Shown in pieces: positions 16,198-24,868 of a stretch of DNA of 39,313 nt (position 1 is the stretch's first letter; the number at the start of each line of letters is the position of its first letter). Where the stretch lies: positions 1 through 39,313 of the forward strand of contig JBBDMW010000009.1 of assembly GCA_040878005.1 (NCBI GenBank), given 5' to 3'. This DNA comes from JBBDMW01 sp040878005. GTDB taxonomy: Bacteria > Chloroflexota > Dehalococcoidia > Lucifugimonadales > Lucifugimonadaceae. Made by a program: the position numbers and the translations under genes. The notes below the pieces were generated by a model. That model had not been told where the DNA came from and did not search any database. It worked only from the letters and a program-made list of their open reading frames with translations.

Positions 16198-19100
16198 CGA
16201 ACAATCCCAGCAAGGCGCTCTTTCTTTCCAGGAAATAGAGTCCGAGCTAGAGCGGTTCCCCGCACCAGTCCTTGAACGTTTCAGGCGCGCCCACAGTGCC
16301 CTGTCAGGGCGGCTGGCCGACGAAACTTTGCAGCAATGGGCAGAGCAGGGTCTGCTGATCGCCAGGAAGACGGTACGCTCATGGGAAGCAGCAGCCGAAT
16401 TCTTTGATGCGAGCCCTGCAGTGCAGCGGCAGTTGCCCTCTGGCCAGTTCCTACGCTGGGCAAGAACCGGAGGGTCTCTTTGTGGGGACTCTCCCAGCCT
16501 GGCGGTTGCTTTCTTTAAGTCCAGTCCGGCCGCAATGTTGCGCCTACGTCCGCGATATATCGACGACTGGGCTACGGTTTCGCGTTCGCTCTACCGTGGA
16601 ACCTGGAAATCCAGCGCTCTCGCCTGTCGGCTGTTTGAGGGCACTCCAAAGCTCCTGGAAACGCTTTCATTCGACGAGTTTTGCCACTTTGGGGAGTTCC
16701 TGGAGGTGCTGTCGCGCAGGTCGTATGACCTGGCAGGCGACTCACTTACGAATTCTCTTGAGCTCTTCCCAAGGCTTGGCAGCGACGTGGACTACTTCAT
16801 ATCGCTCGCCCGCACCGTTGCCGAATCATCGTGGCGGGAGGTCAAAGGTCTGTATGAAGCCGCGTCCGGATCTTTGGCGGACCTGCCGTCTGCCCAGCGT
16901 GTGTCGCTGCTTGCCCTATCGCGACGCCTAGCGGCGTCAGGTGAAGCAGAGGCCGGGCTGATGCTAAGAGATGGATCGAATGCGATAGCGCGCGTTCCAG
17001 TAGAGGCGCGTGACCGTCTGCTTGAGTTGGCCGACTCGCTTGCAATGGCAGCCCCCGGAGCGGCGCCGGAATTCCTTCGCGGTGCCCCGGCCATTCTTGA
17101 GCGCGTGACATTCGTACAGTTGCAGGAGTGGCATGCGGAAGGCGTGGCATTGAGCCGGGAGAACGCTGAATCAGGCATTTCTTATTTCAGGGTTGAGACT
17201 GCTCGGTCGGCTGAGGTGTTGGATGCCCTTTCTTCCAGCATCGAACTGAATCGCGTCAGAGACGTCATGCGCATGTACTGCCGGGCACTGGCCGGCCGTG
17301 ACATTGAGGTGCAGGCCTCGCAGCAGTTGGTGGACAAGAAGATTGGCTGGTTCCAGGGCGAACTGCCAACCACTGAGGGGACCACGATTTTCCTGCCTTC
17401 GGTCATCAACCAGTTCACGACCAAGGACCGCAACTTCTCTTTCTACAAGGTGATTTCCACGCACCAGGTGGGGCACATTGAGTTTGGCAGTTTCGAGTTC
17501 GATTTCGACCGTCCATCATCGATGTTCAACGACCTGCGGCCAGATCTGCCGGGTGCGTCGAAACTGCGGGCTGAGAAAGAGCGTGCCGAGGCTGCCATCA
17601 AGGCAGGTGAATCAAACGGGGTGTCACCCGGAGATGAGCCGCCAGAAGGTACGTCTGACGAGATTTCCTTTCCAACGGACATGAGCCGTTTCTTTGACCT
17701 TTTCCCGGACCACCGGCTGGCGCTGGACGTGTTTACGGTCGTCGAGAGCTCACGCGTGGATGCCCGGGTTGTGAGTGAGTACCGCGGAATCGCCTCCTCA
17801 TACGCGACCATCCAGGAGCGTGCTCTCAGCGCACGGCCGCGGGTTGAAGACCTTCCGACGAGGGAGGCGCTGGTTGAGTTCATGATTCGCCTGAGCCTGG
17901 GGCAGTCAGATGACCTGGCCGTCCCCACCGATCACGCAGAGGATGCCAGGAAGATTCGGCGCATCCTTCGCAGGATCATGCAGGGGAATGCGACCGTGGA
18001 GGACGCCTCCGAGGCAACTCTGCGAATCTATTCGATCCTGAGTGACATAAAGAACGAGGACATCGAAGAGGAAGAGTTCGAGACGCTTGAACCCGAAGAG
18101 GAGAGCAGCGTTCCGGATGAACAGGACGGCCAGGACGAGGTTGATCCGGAGCAGGTGATCCAGCAGTTCATGGCGGGGATGCAGGAAGGCGAATCGGAGC
18201 CTGGTGAAGAAGGCGAAGAGCCGGGCGAGGGTGGCGAAGAGTATTCCTCACCTCAGGATGTTGATTACCGGGGCGAATTTAAGCCAGAGCTTGCCCAGCT
18301 GCTGTCGCAACTCCAGTTGGAGCACGGCGAAGGCGGCGCTGACGGGGAGGGCATGCAGGAGCTTACGGCTGAGCAACTCCAGGAGTTGATGAAGAACTCA
18401 ACTGATATGGATGTTCAGCAAAGTGAGGATGGAGAGGACGGCCAGCAAGAGACCAATGAAATGCTGGAAAACCTCATGAAGGAGCTGGCCAGGCGAGAGC
18501 CGCAGAACCAGCAGTTCCAGCAGGGTCCGACCACGCATGTGGACGAAGATGGCGGGCCGCTCACAGCAACCGAACCGAACTCGTACACCTATGACGAGTG
18601 GGACTTCCGGGCCAACGAATACAAGCCTCGCTGGTGCCTGGTTCATGAGAAGGAAATGGCTGATGGCGAGGCTACCTTCTATCAAGAGACGTTGCTGAAC
18701 TACGCATCGCTAAACCGCCAGATCCGGAAGCAGTTTGAACTGGTGGTTCCGGAGCAATACCGCAAGGTAAAGCGTCTTGAGGATGGCGAAGAGCACGACC
18801 TGGATGCGGTAATTGAGGCAGTCACCGACCTGAAGACTGGCACCACACCTTCCGAGAAACTTTACTGGCGGCGCAACAAGACAGAGCGCAGTGTGGCGGT
18901 CGCCTTCCTGCTGGACATGAGTGCATCCACGGCGGAAGCGATCGACGAGGCCAAGCGCGGTTCGGATGAATGGGGCGCTCCCGATGATCCGGTGGAATAC
19001 ATGGTGTGGCTCCGTTCAAGACGTGCGGAGGGACTGCGCCGCTCTTACAAGCGCATCGTAGACGTGGAGAAGGAAGGCATCGTACTGCTGGTCAACGCCC

Positions 19101-19582
19101 TGGAAGGTCTCGGCGATGACTATGGCATCTATGGCTTCTCAGGGTACGGACGCGAGAACGTGGAGTTCTATGTCATTAAAGACCTGGACGAGAAGTTCTC
19201 CCAGGACATACCCAGGCGCATAGACCGCATCGCGCCATTGCATGCGACTCGCATGGGACCGGCTATCCGCCATGCAACAACGAAGCTGATCAACCAGGAG
19301 GCACGCTCCCGGTTTATGTTCCTGATCAGCGATGGCCGTCCGCAGGACCGCGGGTACAGTCGAGAGGGTGTGGAGAAGGAGTATGCGGTTCATGACACCC
19401 GGATGGCCCTGATTGAGGCGCGCCAGAGCGGAATCACGCCATTCTGTCTCACCGTGGACAAGGCAGGGCACGACTACCTGAAGACCATGATGCAGGACTT
19501 CAGCTACGAGGTCCTTCCGGACATCAGCCAACTGCCGCTGCGGTTGCCGCAACTGTACCGGAACCTAACAGTGGGGCGGTAG
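16190..19582 (+). CDS. Large NorD/CbbO-like protein with C-terminal VWA domain
   Basis: The 1130-residue partner of the MoxR-type ATPase. The first 400 residues are helical repeat-like. A region around 425 contains HQVGH followed by EFGSFEFDFD, placed like a metalloprotease HExxH but with Gln for the catalytic Glu. A very acidic Glu/Asp/Gln-rich linker spans about 622-800. A VWA domain starts near 900 with the MIDAS motif D909-M-S911-A-S913 and later FLISDGRPQDRGYS. VWA domains bind a divalent metal and partner proteins. The GTG start has AGGAG 5 nt upstream and overlaps the Nudix stop. The target complex is unknown. Confidence 0.88.
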   Translation: MTDEQSQQGALSFQEIESELERFPAPVLERFRRAHSALSGRLADETLQQWAEQGLLIARKTVRSWEAAAEFFDASPAVQRQLPSGQFLRWARTGGSLCGDSPSLAVAFFKSSPAAMLRLRPRYIDDWATVSRSLYRGTWKSSALACRLFEGTPKLLETLSFDEFCHFGEFLEVLSRRSYDLAGDSLTNSLELFPRLGSDVDYFISLARTVAESSWREVKGLYEAASGSLADLPSAQRVSLLALSRRLAASGEAEAGLMLRDGSNAIARVPVEARDRLLELADSLAMAAPGAAPEFLRGAPAILERVTFVQLQEWHAEGVALSRENAESGISYFRVETARSAEVLDALSSSIELNRVRDVMRMYCRALAGRDIEVQASQQLVDKKIGWFQGELPTTEGTTIFLPSVINQFTTKDRNFSFYKVISTHQVGHIEFGSFEFDFDRPSSMFNDLRPDLPGASKLRAEKERAEAAIKAGESNGVSPGDEPPEGTSDEISFPTDMSRFFDLFPDHRLALDVFTVVESSRVDARVVSEYRGIASSYATIQERALSARPRVEDLPTREALVEFMIRLSLGQSDDLAVPTDHAEDARKIRRILRRIMQGNATVEDASEATLRIYSILSDIKNEDIEEEEFETLEPEEESSVPDEQDGQDEVDPEQVIQQFMAGMQEGESEPGEEGEEPGEGGEEYSSPQDVDYRGEFKPELAQLLSQLQLEHGEGGADGEGMQELTAEQLQELMKNSTDMDVQQSEDGEDGQQETNEMLENLMKELARREPQNQQFQQGPTTHVDEDGGPLTATEPNSYTYDEWDFRANEYKPRWCLVHEKEMADGEATFYQETLLNYASLNRQIRKQFELVVPEQYRKVKRLEDGEEHDLDAVIEAVTDLKTGTTPSEKLYWRRNKTERSVAVAFLLDMSASTAEAIDEAKRGSDEWGAPDDPVEYMVWLRSRRAEGLRRSYKRIVDVEKEGIVLLVNALEGLGDDYGIYGFSGYGRENVEFYVIKDLDEKFSQDIPRRIDRIAPLHATRMGPAIRHATTKLINQEARSRFMFLISDGRPQDRGYSREGVEKEYAVHDTRMALIEARQSGITPFCLTVDKAGHDYLKTMMQDFSYEVLPDISQLPLRLPQLYRNLTVGR

Positions 19583-19819
19583 CGCCATGGCGGGTCGAAT
19601 GACCCGGCGGATCGGCGCCAAGCTCCGCAGTTGGAGGATCTGACCGAGGCCTCCAATCGATCGGCTGTCGCCTTATCGCCCGTTTGAGTGTGTATGAGTC
19701 AGGCGATGGGCGTTAGCTTGGACGAGAACATGACGCCAATCTGTACACGGCGGATACCGAGCAGCGGAGCCCTTCAAGGCATGGTCAAGAGCGACAAGAC
19801 GACGCGAGGAGGATGAGGC

Positions 19820-20974
19820 ATGAACAACTCCGGGCATGTCTTCCGCGTCGGCATTTCGGGGTCGTACGGCGGGCTCAACCTGGGCGATGAGGCGATCCTG
19901 CAGGTGATCGTTGATCAACTGCGACGCTCCATTCCCGTGGAGATCACGGTATTTTCGCGTAACCCGGCCGACACGTTGTCCCGCCACAAGGTGGATCGTG
20001 TTGTGCCGGTACGTGATCTATCCCGCACCGAAGTGGTTCCAGAGGTGGAACGCCTGGACCTTTTGATAATCGGCGGCGGCGGAATCTTGTATGACGCTGA
20101 AGTGGAGTTCTACCTGAGGGAGGTGCTGCTTGCCCATGAGCGTGACGTGCCGGTCATGGTATATGCAGTAGGCGCAGGTCCGCTGCAGGACCCGGCTGCG
20201 CAGCGATTGGTGCGCACGTGCCTCAATCGAGCCGCATCGGTCACGGTGCGTGAGCGGCGTGCCCGGCAGGTATTGGAGCAGGTGGGCGTGACGGCCGATA
20301 TCCAGGTCACGGCTGATCCGGCATTGCTTCTTGAGCCTGAGCCTCTGCCGCAGGCAGTTATTGAATCTCAACTCAAGTCCGGAAGAGACCGGCTGGTTGG
20401 GTTCTCTGTTCGGGAGCCTGGTGGAGCGGCACCGGACATAGACGAACGTCACTACCATGCGCTACTCGCCAATGCCGCCGACTTCATGGTAGACCGCCTG
20501 GACGCTGATCTTGTATTTATCCCGATGGAACGGGTGGATGTCCAGCACTCCCATGCAGTGATTTCCCAGATGGCCTGGGCGGAACGCGCCACTGTCATCA
20601 AAGGCGAGTTCACGTCAGGGCAGGTACTGTCGCTTGTTGGGCGTTTAACGTTCGCCGTTGGAATGCGCCTGCACTTCCTTATGTTTGCTGCAATCCAGCG
20701 GGTGCCGTTCGTGGCGCTGCCTTATGCCGGCAAAGTTGCTGGATTCCTGGAGGCGCTTGAGATGGCCGGCCCGCCTGTGCAACGGGTGGACGCGGGACGA
20801 CTGATCGCTCACGTTGATAGAACTTGGGATGCTCGGAGTGACCTGCAGACCCGCATCGACAGGACTATTCCAATGCTCCAGGAAAGGGCGCGGGAGACCA
20901 ACGGGATTGCCGTACAGTTGCTGGAACGACGGCACGCGGACCCGGATTTGACTGCGCCCAAAGTAGTTGGGTAA
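19820..20974 (+). CDS. Polysaccharide pyruvyl transferase family protein (CsaB-like)
   Basis: The 384-residue protein has the family features: N-terminal GISGSYGGLNLGDEAIL, LLIIGGGGILYD, YAVGAGPLQDP, VTVRERRARQVLEQVGV and C-terminal GMRLHFLMFAAIQRVPFVALPY. CsaB-like enzymes transfer pyruvate ketals from PEP to sugars of cell-wall polymers that anchor S-layer proteins. The ATG has a strong GAGGAGG 7 nt upstream. The 237-bp gap before it holds only a weak 6-bp hairpin (19591-19606), possibly the end of the VWA operon. It is followed 6 nt later by an FAD oxidoreductase. Confidence 0.88.
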   Translation: MNNSGHVFRVGISGSYGGLNLGDEAILQVIVDQLRRSIPVEITVFSRNPADTLSRHKVDRVVPVRDLSRTEVVPEVERLDLLIIGGGGILYDAEVEFYLREVLLAHERDVPVMVYAVGAGPLQDPAAQRLVRTCLNRAASVTVRERRARQVLEQVGVTADIQVTADPALLLEPEPLPQAVIESQLKSGRDRLVGFSVREPGGAAPDIDERHYHALLANAADFMVDRLDADLVFIPMERVDVQHSHAVISQMAWAERATVIKGEFTSGQVLSLVGRLTFAVGMRLHFLMFAAIQRVPFVALPYAGKVAGFLEALEMAGPPVQRVDAGRLIAHVDRTWDARSDLQTRIDRTIPMLQERARETNGIAVQLLERRHADPDLTAPKVVG

Positions 20975-20980
20975 CCGTCC

Positions 20981-22396
20981 ATGCCCCCGTTGCGCCGTCC
21001 AAGCAGTCCTTCATTGGTCACACTCCCGTCCCGTGTTGCTCAAGTGGCCGCCGAGCCCGATGTGCTGGTAGTGGGGGGCGGTCCGGCCGGGATTGGCGCA
21101 GCGTATGGCGCTGCCAAGGCGGGGGCCGATGTGGTGCTGGCTGAGCGCTACGGGTTCCTGGGCGGCAATGCCACTGCAGCACTGGTCATGCCGCTGATGT
21201 CATTCCACACCCAGTTCAAAGGTCCGGGCAGGATCAAGCCGGACAATCTGATGCCACCGGACCATGGGTCTGGCGATCCGGTGTTGGCTGGCGCAGTGAG
21301 GAAATTCCTGGAGCGGCTCGTGGCTGCGGGAGGCGCCATTGCCCCAACTGAGCGCACCGGTTATGTGGTGCCGTTCGACCCGGAGATGTTCAAGCTCATA
21401 GCACTCGAGTTCCTGGATGAAGCTGGAGTGCGGTTTCTTTTTCATTCCTTCGCTACGGATGTTGTCAGAGAGCAGGGCTCTGAATCGGTGGCTTTCGCAA
21501 CTAAGTCTGGTCCGATTGTGGTCAAGCCGAAGGCAATAGTCGACTGCACTGGGGACGGTGATGTGGCTGCGTTGGCTGGCGCCCAGACACATGTGGGACG
21601 GGATGGCGACCACCTGGTTCAGCCAATGACGCTCATGTTTCGCATGGTCGAGTTCGAACGTTCGGCATTCAAGGCGTACACGGATGCCCATGCCGACCAG
21701 TGGCGAGGGGTTCTCGGCCTATGGGATCTGGTTCAGAAGGCTGCAGACGCCGGAGAGCTTGATTTGCCCAGGGAAGACATCCTGTTCTTTGGCACTCCGC
21801 ACGAGCGAGAGGTGAGCGTGAATACCACACGTGTCACCAATGTGCTTGGGACTGATGTGTGGGACCTGTCATACGCGGAGTGGTTGAGCCGCAAGCAGAT
21901 GCGGCAGATAGCAGCCTTTATGCGGAAGTATGTACCGGGCTTTGAGAATGCTTATATCGCTCAGAGCGGTGTGAATGTTGGCGTCAGGGAAACGCGGCGC
22001 GTCGTGGGTGAATACGAACTGAATGCGGACGATGTGCTCAGCGCACGCAAATTCCCGGACGTTATCGCGCGGTGCACTTATCCAATAGACATCCATAATC
22101 CGTCCGGCAAGGGGACTGTTCTGGAGCGCCTGCCGCCCGGGGAGTCCTATGACATCCCTTTGCGGTGCCTGATCCCACAGGAGCTTGACCGAATACTGGT
22201 GGCCGGGCGCTGCATATCCGGTACTCATGAAGCGATGTCTTCGTACAGGGTTATGCCTGTGGCTATGGCCACAGGCCAGGCAGCTGGAGTTTGCGCCGCG
22301 CTTTCGGCCAGCTCCGGATTGGCGGCACGTGATGTCCCGGTGCGAGACGTGCAGACAGAGTTAAAGAACCAGGGAGCGGCGATCTCGGCGGGCTAG
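20981..22396 (+). CDS. FAD-dependent oxidoreductase (FAD_oxidored family)
   Basis: The 471-residue protein has dinucleotide-binding GGGPAG (32-37) within DVLVVGGGPAGIGAAYGAAKAG, then ERYGFLGGNATAALVMP and DCTGDGDVAALAGA, and a second FAD segment near the end, RILVAGRCISGTHEAMSSYR. These match the PF12831-type flavoproteins of unknown substrate. Homology starts about 25 residues in, so the start may lie slightly downstream. It follows the pyruvyl transferase gene by 6 nt and is probably cotranscribed; no functional link is clear. Confidence 0.87.
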   Translation: MPPLRRPSSPSLVTLPSRVAQVAAEPDVLVVGGGPAGIGAAYGAAKAGADVVLAERYGFLGGNATAALVMPLMSFHTQFKGPGRIKPDNLMPPDHGSGDPVLAGAVRKFLERLVAAGGAIAPTERTGYVVPFDPEMFKLIALEFLDEAGVRFLFHSFATDVVREQGSESVAFATKSGPIVVKPKAIVDCTGDGDVAALAGAQTHVGRDGDHLVQPMTLMFRMVEFERSAFKAYTDAHADQWRGVLGLWDLVQKAADAGELDLPREDILFFGTPHEREVSVNTTRVTNVLGTDVWDLSYAEWLSRKQMRQIAAFMRKYVPGFENAYIAQSGVNVGVRETRRVVGEYELNADDVLSARKFPDVIARCTYPIDIHNPSGKGTVLERLPPGESYDIPLRCLIPQELDRILVAGRCISGTHEAMSSYRVMPVAMATGQAAGVCAALSASSGLAARDVPVRDVQTELKNQGAAISAG

Positions 22397-22419
22397 CTCG
22401 TTAAAGGCAGCGCACCTGG

Positions 22420-23643
22420 TTAAATCTCATTGGCAGACAGTGCTGTTGCCAACTCGACCAGGGCTAGAAGCGCCGTGCGTTGCATGGCCACTGCCGGCGC
22501 TTGCCTGAACCGGCCCGAGGCGGTCGTCTGCCCGTGTGCAGATACGATGCCTGCTATAACGATGCCATCGGACGGTGGTGTGATGCCCACACCTATGTCT
22601 GCGCCAAACGCTTCCCGGGCCGCCGACGCCATGGCCAGTGCTGAATCCTCGTCGGGACTTGCGGCCGCGTTGCCGTTTAGACGGCCCATGATCGACTGGT
22701 TGACCGTGATGCCTGGCGGGAATCCTGCTGATCCGCCAATTAATGCCCCACGGAATATCTGCTCGATTCCAGACGTTTCGGCCAGCATCGTGGACAAGGC
22801 GCCACCGGATGCACCTTCAGCCACGGCCAGGGTTCGGTGTCCCGCGAGCAAGAGATCCCGCACCCTGGTTCCGGGCGTCTCTTCGTCTACTCCCCAGATG
22901 GCAGCGCCGAGCCGGGTTCTTATCTGCTGCTCCACGGGCTGACACAGGATTTCCGCCTGTCCGGCTTCGATGGCGCGGGCAATGATTCTCAGGTGAATAC
23001 CGTCTGGACGGGCGTAGATCCCCAGGTAGGGATTGTCATGGCCGAACAAGTCCGAGAGCATCTCGTCGATACCGCCCTCAGTGACCCCGGCGGTCTTGAG
23101 GGTGCGGGTGAACACTGTGTCTGCCCCGGTTAGCCCCTGCAACCTGGGTCCTATGTAGTCTGACCACATGCGCAGGATTTCGCGTGGCGGGCCAGGGGTG
23201 AGGATGATGTGCTTTCCGTCTCGCTCAACCCACCACCCGGGGGCCGTACCGCCGTTGTTGGGGATGGTGGTGGCAGACGGTATGAGAGTCGCCTGCTTGA
23301 CGTTGGTGGCAGGCATTGGGGTCCCTCGCTCGAGAAAAACCCCTTCCAGCCACTTCAGCAAGTCAGGGTCCACCTGGGGAGTTTCGCCCATCACACGGGC
23401 CACCGCTTCGCGAGTGAGGTCATCGCTGGTTGGACCGAGGCCGCCGCTGGTGACAATCACGTCAGAACGCTCGAGAGCCCTTTCGAACATGTCCACCAGG
23501 TGGTCGATGTCGTCGCCCACCTGCGACACCCATCGCACAGTGACACCTGCGCCAGCCAGTCGCTGGGCGAGGAACGACGCGTTTGTGTCGACGATCTCGC
23601 CCATCAGTAACTCGCGGCCAATGGTGATGATCTCGCCGTACAA
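22420..23643 (-). CDS. cinA: CinA family protein with a degenerate C-terminal amidase domain
   Basis: CinA combines an N-terminal MoCF/COG1058 domain (ADP-ribose pyrophosphatase-like) with a C-terminal NMN deamidase (PncC) domain. The N-domain is intact: GEIITIGRELLMGEIVDTNA, TSGGLGPTSDDLTREAVA, LTPGPPREI. In the C-domain the hallmark AESCTGG has become AEGASGG and the usual GSS motif is missing (ETSGIEQIF), so NMN deamidase activity is doubtful. The TTG start at 23643 has GTGGAGG 5 nt upstream and aligns with the family start (LYGEIITIG); an ATG at 23676 would add 11 odd residues. Confidence 0.88.
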   Translation of the reverse strand: MYGEIITIGRELLMGEIVDTNASFLAQRLAGAGVTVRWVSQVGDDIDHLVDMFERALERSDVIVTSGGLGPTSDDLTREAVARVMGETPQVDPDLLKWLEGVFLERGTPMPATNVKQATLIPSATTIPNNGGTAPGWWVERDGKHIILTPGPPREILRMWSDYIGPRLQGLTGADTVFTRTLKTAGVTEGGIDEMLSDLFGHDNPYLGIYARPDGIHLRIIARAIEAGQAEILCQPVEQQIRTRLGAAIWGVDEETPGTRVRDLLLAGHRTLAVAEGASGGALSTMLAETSGIEQIFRGALIGGSAGFPPGITVNQSIMGRLNGNAAASPDEDSALAMASAAREAFGADIGVGITPPSDGIVIAGIVSAHGQTTASGRFRQAPAVAMQRTALLALVELATALSANEI

Positions 23644-23833
23644 GAGAGCCTCCACGTTGTTCAGTGGGCAGGTCAATGCGACGCTCGCAGCAAGTGACGA
23701 GCGAATCCTACGCCGTCAATGTCAACTGCGCACCCTGCACTGTGCCCAGAACACCTAAATTTCGATGGGCTCACTGGGAGCATCGCGCAGACAGATGGGC
23801 GGCCCTCAAGACATCTCAACGAAGTCGTGCAGG

Positions 23834-24865
23834 TTAAGGAGCGGCGGCAACCCCAGGCTCAGCCAGCATTGGCTCAGGTTCGAAAAGGGCCAGTACCTGG
23901 TCCGCCCATTCCTTGTCCACCTTGATGACGTCCGATGTTTCGTTGGCAACCGCGTAGCGGTACTCCCCATCAGGGGTCACGGCGCCAATGGTCATGGAGG
24001 TCCTGGTGACTTCTGTCACACCATTTGGCTGGCGCTCCTCAATCCGGATGGCTATGTACGGGGAGTTGGCTGATGCATCGTAGGGTTCGAACTCTTCTTC
24101 GGACTGGAGGTCGATGGCCTCAACGCCGCCGATCTCCGGGTTACCGAAGTGCTCCATCGCCGCAATGAGCGCGTCTTCATCGGCTAGCTGCGTGCCTGTG
24201 CAGGGATCCTGTATGACTGGCAGGTCACACAAGTACCACTGCTCGTCATCCCGGTTGAACCCGTAGGCTTCCACCACCTCATTCTCAAGGAAGAACAGTA
24301 TTTCCCTGGCGCGATTTGGATCCATTGTGTAGTACCAATCTGGCACAGGCGGTTCCGTGACGAGGCGATCCAAGACGAATCCCCAACTGGCGTCCACCAA
24401 CACGAGCTGTGGGTAGCCGATAACCTGGGCGTAGTTGCCTCCGCCATCAGGCGTTTCATTGCCAAGGTGGAGAGTGACGGTGTTGCCGTCACGGATGGTC
24501 ACAGAGATTACGGTGTTCGGGTCATCTAGGCCATACACTGCAGGGTCATCGATGGTTTCTTCCAGCACGCGCTGGGTGCGCGGGCCGCCGAGCAGGGTAG
24601 TTATGCCACCCCACCGAAAGAGATTCGCCGGGATGTCCTGTAGGTCATCAAAGTACCAGCGGCGCTCGTCCTCCCGATAGTGCCAGCCAATTTCCTCACC
24701 GCCAGTCTCAATCGAAATGTGGCGGATATCTTCGGAATCAAGCCTGTAGAAGAACGGCGGTTGTGACGTGGAGTCTGACCCGACGGGATTCTTCAAGACC
24801 AGAACGGTGCCAATTGATGCGTAGGCCAGAATTATGACGAGAACCAGGGATAGTCGCAGACTCAT
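23834..24865 (-). CDS. DUF4340 domain protein, membrane-anchored
   Basis: The 343-residue protein has one N-terminal membrane segment (about 5-24), then an extracytoplasmic DUF4340 domain, e.g. RLDSEDIRHISIETGGEEIGW, DPAVYGLDDPNTVISVTIRDG and later FNRDDEQWYL. DUF4340 proteins are typically encoded with Gld-like ABC exporters, as here. It is the last gene of the operon, 3 nt after the GldG-like gene. Function unknown. Confidence 0.85.
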   Translation of the reverse strand: MSLRLSLVLVIILAYASIGTVLVLKNPVGSDSTSQPPFFYRLDSEDIRHISIETGGEEIGWHYREDERRWYFDDLQDIPANLFRWGGITTLLGGPRTQRVLEETIDDPAVYGLDDPNTVISVTIRDGNTVTLHLGNETPDGGGNYAQVIGYPQLVLVDASWGFVLDRLVTEPPVPDWYYTMDPNRAREILFFLENEVVEAYGFNRDDEQWYLCDLPVIQDPCTGTQLADEDALIAAMEHFGNPEIGGVEAIDLQSEEEFEPYDASANSPYIAIRIEERQPNGVTEVTRTSMTIGAVTPDGEYRYAVANETSDVIKVDKEWADQVLALFEPEPMLAEPGVAAAP

Positions 24866-24868
24866 CGC

